DNA of 31,175 nucleotides from DASZFV01 sp036494575 (GTDB taxonomy: Bacteria > Myxococcota_A > Polyangia > Fen-1088). Shown here piece by piece: positions 8,901 through 15,100 of the stretch. The DNA is taken from assembly GCA_036494575.1 (NCBI GenBank), contig DASXOE010000004.1, positions 1-31,175 of the forward strand. Direction: 5' to 3'. The stretch's first letter is position 1; every line of letters begins with the position of its first letter. Below the pieces are notes generated by a model. That model was given only the letters and a program-made list of their open reading frames with translations. It ran no database searches and was not told the DNA's origin. A program made the position numbers and the translations under genes.

Positions 8901-9627
8901 GGGCGGCAGCTCGCGCCAGTGCGCGACGCTCGCACCAGGCGAGCCCGTCGTCGTCATGGGCCCGACGGGAGCGCCCACCGAGATCCCGTCGGGTCAGGCC
9001 GTCGTGCTGTGCGGCGGGGGGCTCGGCAACGCCGTGCTCTTCTCGATCGCGAAGGCGTTGCGCGAGCACGGCAACAAGGTCCTCTACTTCGCGGCCTACC
9101 GCCGCCGCGAGGACATCTACAAGGTCGAGGAGATCGAGGCCGGGACCGATCAGGTCATCTGGAGCGTCGACGGCGGCCCGCTGCCCGCCGTGAGCCGACC
9201 GCAGGATCGCGCCTTCGAAGGCAACGTCGTGCAGGCCATGTTGGCGTTCGCCAAGGGCGAGCTCGGCGAGGCCAAGGTGCCGTTGCCGTCCTGCAGCCGC
9301 ATCATCGCCATCGGCAGCGACCGCATGATGGCGGCCGTCAAGGAGGCGCGCCACGGCATCCTCGCGCCGCACTTCAAGCCGGGCCACGTCGCCATCGCGT
9401 CGATCAACTCGCCGATGCAGTGCATGATGAAGGAGATCTGCGCGCAGTGCCTGCAGAAGCACGTCGATCCCACGTCGGGCAAGGAGACGATCATCTTCTC
9501 CTGCTCGAACCAGGACCAGCTCCAGGACTTCGTCGATTGGAAGAACCTGGCGGCGCGCCTGCGCCAGAACACCGTTCAAGAGAAGCTCACGGACGCCTGG
9601 GTGCGTTCGCTCCTCGCGGCGAGCTGA
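5983..9627 (+). CDS. Fused Nfn-like flavin/iron-sulfur oxidoreductase (GltD-like plus PyrK/FNR-like in one chain)
   Basis: A 1,214-residue soluble protein. Residues 1-270 are a mostly helical region I cannot assign. Next is a GltD-type dicluster segment with Cys282, Cys285, Cys293, Cys316, Cys356, Cys359 and Cys363. A GltD-like flavoprotein core follows, with FAD loop GLGPAG (422-427), NAD(P) loop GGGLTG (596-601), a helical insert near 615-690 and a VAAGTQPN segment. From about 900 the chain becomes a PyrK/ferredoxin-reductase-like FAD and NAD domain (FEPGQFFRLQ, then GGGLGNAVLF), ending in a [2Fe-2S]-like set Cys1147, Cys1153, Cys1156 and Cys1174. The GltD and PyrK-like halves correspond to NfnB and NfnA, which bifurcate electrons between NADPH, NADH and ferredoxin. 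Function by analogy: electron transfer between NAD(P)H and ferredoxin; bifurcation is inference. The start ATG lacks a clear ribosome site. It lies 82 bp after the MoeB fusion, possibly co-transcribed. Confidence 0.82.
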   Translation: MFEGFAFAAGKGSAPESGERNFGLGLEGFRYGDLYEPAKLAELDARFRAELGAADAELAKKFEAYRAGEMLTPPQESELLIAVARPLGTFVARLFRVEKEHQALVDRAAREDVIFRMKTFISRRAIKKYPETAPPAETAATLRTQVRSLCATAFPELIATGDDELTFATVLAVLLAGEGKSDAGKKSAAPASELLANRIDLFERWAAVHRFEPSGRAAVKGWVSFQVPHNVDHHELVPLRRPDAQLPNVTDGPPEHRRRRDGFALTDARMSAREVANESDYCMYCHEREKDSCSKGMHDKHGALKRNPLGVALAGCPLNEKIGEMHVLRKGGDSIAALAVVVIDNPMVPGTGHRICNDCMKGCIFQKQEPVNIPQAETGVLTDVLCLPWGFEIYGLLTRWNPLNRARPFALPYRGRNVLVVGLGPAGYTLCQHLLNDGFGVVGVDGLKIEPLRADLLGADAWPPRAVKSWGELSVPLDERPLAGFGGVAEYGITVRWDKNFLTALYLTLARRATFRVYGGVRFGGTLDVEGAFALGFDHVALAAGAGKPTIIDVKNNLIRGVRKASDFLMALQLTGGFKRDSLANLQVRLPALVIGGGLTGIDTTTEAAAYYPVQVEKFLARWEALVADNGGDEAAAFKVYDAEEAGVAREFLAHGGAVRAERARAAAAGEAPDFATLVNAWGGVSLVYRRALKDSPAYRLNHEEITKFHEEGVRFIEKLSPVACIPDETGALAAVEFERHEPVGDDGNVSWKKVGDNVRLPARSLFVAAGTQPNITYEHERPGTFQVEPRTKSFRPFVAVRSESGHLQLRLPHEGEVGFFTSYLREGRTVSFYGDNHPVYAGSVVRAMASAKDGAPHVAELFAGELRAQQDAGAKGQPARDAAWAAFTAKLDDELRATVVRVDRLTPTIVDVIVRAPAAARRFEPGQFFRLQDFEAHAAAVRGSRLAMEGLALTGAWVDKEKGLLSLIVLEMGGSSRQCATLAPGEPVVVMGPTGAPTEIPSGQAVVLCGGGLGNAVLFSIAKALREHGNKVLYFAAYRRREDIYKVEEIEAGTDQVIWSVDGGPLPAVSRPQDRAFEGNVVQAMLAFAKGELGEAKVPLPSCSRIIAIGSDRMMAAVKEARHGILAPHFKPGHVAIASINSPMQCMMKEICAQCLQKHVDPTSGKETIIFSCSNQDQLQDFVDWKNLAARLRQNTVQEKLTDAWVRSLLAAS

Positions 9628-9645
9628 CGCTGCGTCCGGCGCGGC

Positions 9646-10191
9646 TCAGTAGTTCGAGCAGGTCGTCAGAAAGCAGCTCGTGTCGCCGCCCGACTCCTCG
9701 TAGCAGCGGTCGAGCGCGTCGTCCTCGACGGCGGTCATGTTCTGAAGGCCGAAGCCCGCGAACGTCGACTCGGTCACCGGATACTGATCGCCGTAAGAGT
9801 CTTCGGCGATGCACGTCACGCTGCGGATGATCGCCCAATCCCAGTAGTAAATGGGCCGCGCGAACTCGGCGTGGCCCCAGTGGCGCCAGGGATGCTCGCC
9901 GTAGCGGGTGACGCGCGGGCGCAGGACGCGGACTGCGTGAGGATGATAGGCGGGGTGATAGTTAGCCGCGGGCGGGTGGCCGCCGGGCGGGTGCCCCCGC
10001 CACGCCGGAGGCGCGGCGCGCGGAGGCAGCCGCTCGTCGTGGCGGACCTCGCGCTTTTGTTCCTGATGCTCTTCGTGACGCTCTTGGTGGACACCCTGCC
10101 GCTCGTCGTGCCGCTCCTCGGCGCGCGCGACGGAGGTGAGCCGTGGTAAGGCGAACAGAAACGTGAAGGCCAGCGATGCTCCGAGCTTCAT
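9646..10191 (-). CDS. Secreted His/Arg/Glu-rich protein, unknown function
   Basis: A 181-residue protein with a Sec signal peptide: basic start, hydrophobic core, and a probable cut after ARA at residue 24. After it come a charged His/Glu/Arg stretch with RHDER-like repeats (about 26-55), a His/Pro/Gly-rich stretch (HPPGGHPP, YHPAYHPHA; about 66-86), and a C-terminal region with four Cys (127, 163, 173, 178) likely to form disulfides. His-rich runs suggest metal binding in the periplasm; no family is recognised. The start is placed at ATG 10191, 14 codons inside the longest frame, because the signal peptide begins there and GGGAG lies about 9 nt upstream. It converges with the Nfn-like gene, 18 bp away. 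Confidence 0.72.
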   Translation of the reverse strand: MKLGASLAFTFLFALPRLTSVARAEERHDERQGVHQERHEEHQEQKREVRHDERLPPRAAPPAWRGHPPGGHPPAANYHPAYHPHAVRVLRPRVTRYGEHPWRHWGHAEFARPIYYWDWAIIRSVTCIAEDSYGDQYPVTESTFAGFGLQNMTAVEDDALDRCYEESGGDTSCFLTTCSNY

Positions 10192-10348
10192 TCGAGTCTT
10201 CTCCCGCGCGAGGGTTCTGGTGGCGCCGTCCAAGGACTGGAGTGTAAGGCCTGGTCTGCCGTCTGGGAAGGCATGGTGCCTCTACCGTGTCCCCAGGGCG
10301 CGCGGACGGAGCGCGGCCGTCCCGGCATGGGCCGGTCGTCCCATCGTC

Positions 10349-11980
10349 TCAGCCGGGCCGGGTGTTGTCCCCCGCGCGCCGGCGATCGCGCAGGCCGACG
10401 GCGTTGTAAATGCGCAGCTCATCGGCCTTGCCCTTGAGCCGCACGTCGGGCAGCGGCACGGCGGCGATCTCGCCCTGGACCTTCTTGAAGGTCGCCTCGG
10501 AGAGGATGATCTGGCCAGGCTGCGCGACGCTGCACAGGCGCGCCGTCGTGTTCATGGCGTCGCCGATGGCCGTGTACTGAAGCGCGCGCGAGCTGCCGAT
10601 GGCCCCCGTGACGACCATGCCCGTGTTGATGCCGATGCCGATCTTGATCTCGTTCTGGCCCTCGTCGAGGCGGACGCGGTTGAACTCCGACAAGACCTGC
10701 ATCATGTCGAGCGCGCACTCCACGGCCTTGACCTCGGCGTTCTCCATGGCGACGGGCGCGCCGAAGAGCGCGATGATCTCGTCGCCCACGAACTTGTCGA
10801 GCGTGCCCTGGTACTTGAAGATCACGTCCACCATGAGCTCGAAGTACTCATTGAGCATGCGGACAATTTCCTGCGGCGCGCGCGACTCGCTCATCGACGT
10901 GAAGCCGCGGATGTCGGAGAAGAGCAGCGTCACCTCGGACAGCGCGCCGCCCTTCTCGAGCTGCAGCTTGCCCTGCACGACCTGATCGACGAGGTTGGGC
11001 GAGAGCAGGCGCTGGAACTGCGCGCGCGTCTTGGCTTCGTGCTCGATCGTGCGCGCGAGCTGCGAGTTGTGGATCGCGACGGCGGCCTGGCTCCCGATGC
11101 CACCGAAGATCTGCAGGTCCTTCTCCGTGAAGGCGTTGGTCGCGATCATCGAATCGAGGTGCATGATGCCGAGCAGCTCGTCGTGGTGGATGAGCGGGAC
11201 CGTCATCGTCGAGCGGATGCCCTGCATGATGACCGAGTGGGCCGCCGAGAAGCGGCTGTCCATCGTCGCGTCCGAGGACAGCACGGAGGCCTTGTTGTTC
11301 ACGACCTCGCTCAGGATCGACTTCGACAGCACGATTTGCTCGTTCTTGCCGTCGCGCGTCCGGGCGATCTTGGGCGTTGGGACGCCGTCCTCCATGAGCA
11401 GGATGACGCCGCGGTCGGCCGGGATGAGCTCAAAGGCCTTCATGATGATCTTCTCGAGCAGGACGTCGAGGTTGACCTCTAGGCCGATCGAGCGGCCGAG
11501 CTCGTTGGCGAGGCGCAGCTTCTCGTAGTCGCGGCGCAGGACCTCGACGTCGAAGATCTCCTTCTCGGGGAGGAACTCGCGCGTCGCGGGCGCGGCCTGG
11601 ATCTTCTGGCGGATGAGCGCCTCGGTCGCCGAGGGCGCGATCGTGACCTTCTGGAGGAGCGAGTCTTCGGCCGAGCGCTCCTGGTAGGTGAGGCGCGTCG
11701 AGCCGAGCGTGATCTCGTCGCCGTCGATGAGCATGTGCTCGTTCAGTCGCTCGCCGCGCAGGAACGAGCCGTTCAGGCTGCCGAGGTCGCGGAACAAGAA
11801 CCGTCCGTCGGGCTGGCGGATGATCTGCGCGTGCTCCTTCGACACGATGCGATCGAGGATCTGCAGCGTGTTGTCGGGGTGCCGACCGACCGTGTTGACG
11901 GCCCCGAGCTCGTAGTCGCGCCGCTGGTCGTTGCCCGTGACGATGATCTTGCCCATGCCGGGGAGCCCGGCCGGCATCAT
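10349..11980 (-). CDS. FHA-GAF-class III adenylate cyclase
   Basis: A 543-residue cytoplasmic signalling protein. Residues 10-100 are an FHA domain (GRHPDN at 32-37, SKEHAQI near 47, LGSLNGSF near 66), which binds phosphothreonine. Residues about 165-310 are a GAF sensor domain. Residues 345-525 are a class III cyclase domain with both metal aspartates (Asp356 in LLFSDIRGF, Asp400 in KFVGDE) and the transition-state Asn477 and Arg481. The adenine-selecting pair Lys396 and Asp474 points to cAMP rather than cGMP. Nothing essential is missing, so it should be active. Start: ATG 11980 (or the adjacent ATG 11977, or 11956 just before the FHA fold); the frame runs further up but only through the divergent control region shared with the TPR gene. 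The FHA domain implies input from a Ser/Thr kinase. Confidence 0.9.
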   Translation of the reverse strand: MMPAGLPGMGKIIVTGNDQRRDYELGAVNTVGRHPDNTLQILDRIVSKEHAQIIRQPDGRFLFRDLGSLNGSFLRGERLNEHMLIDGDEITLGSTRLTYQERSAEDSLLQKVTIAPSATEALIRQKIQAAPATREFLPEKEIFDVEVLRRDYEKLRLANELGRSIGLEVNLDVLLEKIIMKAFELIPADRGVILLMEDGVPTPKIARTRDGKNEQIVLSKSILSEVVNNKASVLSSDATMDSRFSAAHSVIMQGIRSTMTVPLIHHDELLGIMHLDSMIATNAFTEKDLQIFGGIGSQAAVAIHNSQLARTIEHEAKTRAQFQRLLSPNLVDQVVQGKLQLEKGGALSEVTLLFSDIRGFTSMSESRAPQEIVRMLNEYFELMVDVIFKYQGTLDKFVGDEIIALFGAPVAMENAEVKAVECALDMMQVLSEFNRVRLDEGQNEIKIGIGINTGMVVTGAIGSSRALQYTAIGDAMNTTARLCSVAQPGQIILSEATFKKVQGEIAAVPLPDVRLKGKADELRIYNAVGLRDRRRAGDNTRPG

Positions 11981-12107
11981 AACCCCAAACCGCCCGGTCG
12001 CCGGCTGGGATTCCGAACCCGGACAGTCCGTCGGGTCTGGGTTCCGGTCCGCCGCCCATCGATCTACACTCCGGCAAGGCTGGCCCCGCGGCGAGCCGAA
12101 ATCTCTC

Positions 12108-15100
12108 ATGTCTTCGTTGACCCCGACCCCCATCCCAATCGGCCGCACCGATGAGGTGACCCAGCCCAGCATTCCCGCGGGCGCCGTATACGGCTCCGAC
12201 GGCAAACGGGTGCTGGAGCGGTCGCCCGCGCAGTGGGAGGCCGAGGCCCTCGCGACCGCCGAGGAGGCCGAGTCGCGCGAGGGCGTGGCCGCGGGCGCGT
12301 TGCGCTACGCGGCCGCGCGCATGCTCGAGGACGGCGTCGGCGACGTCGTCGCGGCCGCCGATCATCTGCAGATGGCGGTCGCCGTGCAGCCCACGCAGAC
12401 CTTTCGGCCCGTGTTGGGGGCGTTGCGCGTCCACGCCGTCGAGGCAGGCAGCACCTGGGCCGCGACCGAGCTCCTGGACGCCGAGGCCGCCGCCGCGGCG
12501 TCGGTGGCCGAGCGCGCCGACCTCCTCGTCGAGAAGGCCTATCTGTTCGAGGACGGTCTGCTCGCCTCCGAGCCGGCGCGCCAGGCGCTCGAGGAGGCGC
12601 TCGGGCTCGTGCCCGCGCATCGCGGCGCGCTCGAGGCGTTGCACGAGATCGCCGATCGCACGGGAGACGCGGCGCTTCTCCGCTCGGTGCTCGAGCGCAG
12701 GCTCGCGGGTGCGGCTTCTGCGCCCGAGCGGGCGCGCCTCCTGGCTCGGCTCGCCCAGCTCGCTGAGGCGGATCCGAGCCGGATCAGCGACGCGCTGTCG
12801 CTCTACGGGCGTGCGCTCGACGAGGCCGAGGACCCGGCCGACGGAGCGGGCGCCGTCGCGCGCGCGGGCCTGCGTCGAGCGGCCGCGCGCATCGGCAAGG
12901 ATGCAGAGCTTCTGCGCGGCCTCGTGCTCGAGGCCGAGGCCACCCCCGTGGGCGGCGCGCGCGCGCCCTGGCTGGCGATGGCCGCCGGCCTCGCGCGACA
13001 CCGCCTCGGCACGGCCGAGCGCGCGGGCGAGCTCGTCGAGGCGGCGCGCGCCGAGGCGCCCGACGACGCGGCGCTCCTCGCCATCGCCGCCGAAGATCAC
13101 GGAGCGGCCGGGCGCTGGACGCGCGCTCGCGAGGCGCTCGACCAGCAGGCGGCCCTCACGGGCGATCGCGATTGGGCCGCGGCGTTGCTCGGGCTCGCGG
13201 CTCACATCGCCGAGCAGCACGAAGGCGACAACGACGCGGCCGCCGCGCGGCACCACCGGGTGCTCGCGAGCCGCGCCGCTGACCCCGTGACGCTGCTGGC
13301 GCTCGAGCGCATCGCCTCGCGCACGGGCGACGCGCGCGCCCAGGTCGAGCTGGCGGTCGCGGCCGTCGGGCGCAGCGTCGACGCCGCCGAGCGCGCCGGG
13401 CTGGCGCTTCGCGCCGCCGAGCTCGCCGAGACCGCCCTGCACGACGCGACCCAGGCGGCGGCCCTCGCGCGGCGGGCGCTCGAAGCCGTGCCCGGCTACG
13501 CGCCCGCGCTGCACCTGCTCGAGCGGCTCTACCCGGCGCTCGGGCGGTGGGACGAGATGGTGGGCGTGGTCGAGGCCGAGACGGTCTCGCGCGTCGGTGC
13601 CGAGGCGGTGTCCGCCGGCGAGACGCCGCCGGCCGGCGAGGACGGCAGCCTCCGCCTCGAGCGTCTCGGCACGCTTTACGAGGAACGGCTCGGCGATCCG
13701 GGACGCGCGCTGGCGTTGTTCGGCGAGTGGGCGACCTCCGGCGTGCGCAAGCCCGCGGCGTTGCGCGCGCTCTTGCGCGCCGCCGAGAAGGCCGGCGATG
13801 CCCTCGTCGCCGCCGAGGCGGCGCTCAGGCTCGGTACGGACGTGGCCGGCCTGGCGGATGACGCGAGCGTCGCCTGGCGGTACCGCGCCGCGACGATCTA
13901 CGAGGAGCGCGCCGCCGCTGACGACGAAGCCATTCGCGCCTATGACGCCGTGCTGGCGCTCGCGCCCGCTTTCCGGCCAGCCATGGAAGGACTCGCGCGC
14001 GCCCACGAGCGTCGCAAGAACCTCGAAGCGCTCGTCGAGGTCCTCTCGCGCCAGGCCGCCAGTGAGACCAACCCCGCGCAAGCGAGCACCCTCGAGGTCG
14101 AGGCGGCGCGGCTCGCGCTCGGTCGCATCGGCCGCCCCGAACAGGCGCTCGCGTCGGTGGCGCGCGCGCTCACGTTCGATCCGACGAACGTCGCGGCGCA
14201 CGCCGAGCACGTCCGCGTGCTGGCGCGGCTCGGCCGCGGCGAGGAGCTCGCGGCCGCCCTGGGCGCGCTCGCGCAGCTGATCGCGGATCCGGCGGCCAAG
14301 GCGGCGCTCTACCGGCGCCAGAGCGAGATCTTCGAGTGGCAGCTGCGCCGCCCGCGCGAGGCGCTGCTCGCGATCGAGCGGGCGCTGTCCGTGGCGATGC
14401 AGGCGCGGCCCGCTGGCACGGCGACGGCCGAGCTCGTGCAGGAGCGCCTCTATCAGCTCCTCGGGCGTTCGGCTGAGGTCGCGACGCTCCAGCACAAGCG
14501 CCTCGCCGCCACGACGGCGGAGTCCTCGGCGCGAGGCGCGGCGCCCGCGCTGGGCGCGGCTTCGCCCGGGCGCCGCGTCGATCTCGCCTGGCGCCTCGCC
14601 GACGCCGCCGACGCCGTCGCCGTCCTCGAGCTCGTGCTCGACGATGCGCCCACGGAGGTCGTGGCGCTCGAGGCCCACGTGACCTTCCTGCGTCGCCTCG
14701 GGCGCGATCGCGAGGCGGGCCTCGCGCTCGAGCGCCTCGCCGAGATCGCCCAGCAGCCGGAGGCGAAGGCGGCGCTGTGGCGCGCGGCGGCCGCGGCGCG
14801 CGATCGCACGGGGACCCGCCTCGGCGAGGCCATGCTGTTGTGGGAACGCATCGTCGACGCGAAGCCCACCGTGGGAGCGCTCACCGTCTTCGAGAGACAC
14901 GCCGTGAGGCGCGGCGATTGGCCGCGAGTCGTGCTCGCGCGGCGAAAGCTGGCCGAGATCGCCCCCGACGGTCCGACGCGCGCCGTCTACCTATGGGAGC
15001 TCGGCCTGGCGCACCTGTCGGCGGGCGATCTGCGCGGCGCCGACGCGGACTTCGAGCGCGCCATCGACGCGGACGCGAGCTTCCTGCCGGCGCTGCGCGC

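Noticed and set aside
5941..9579. Minus-strand open frame of 1,212 codons lying fully opposite the Nfn-like gene
   Set aside because: It reads as Arg/Ala/Asp/His-rich low-complexity protein without motifs. It is open because the GC-rich sense gene avoids TTA, CTA and TCA codons.
10234..10348. Hairpin CCGGC-ATGG-GCCGG between the cyclase and the His-rich protein
   Set aside because: Five-bp stem with no T-run; expected by chance in such GC-rich DNA.
11981..12205. Extended N-terminus of the adenylate cyclase
   Set aside because: The extra residues are Pro/Gly/Arg-rich, precede the FHA fold and overlap the start of the divergent TPR gene.
11430..14900. Minus-strand open frame of 1,156 codons opposite the TPR gene and running into the cyclase
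   Set aside because: Arg/Gly-rich, without any domain; the plus frame shows TPR periodicity and the cyclase frame shows full FHA, GAF and catalytic motifs.
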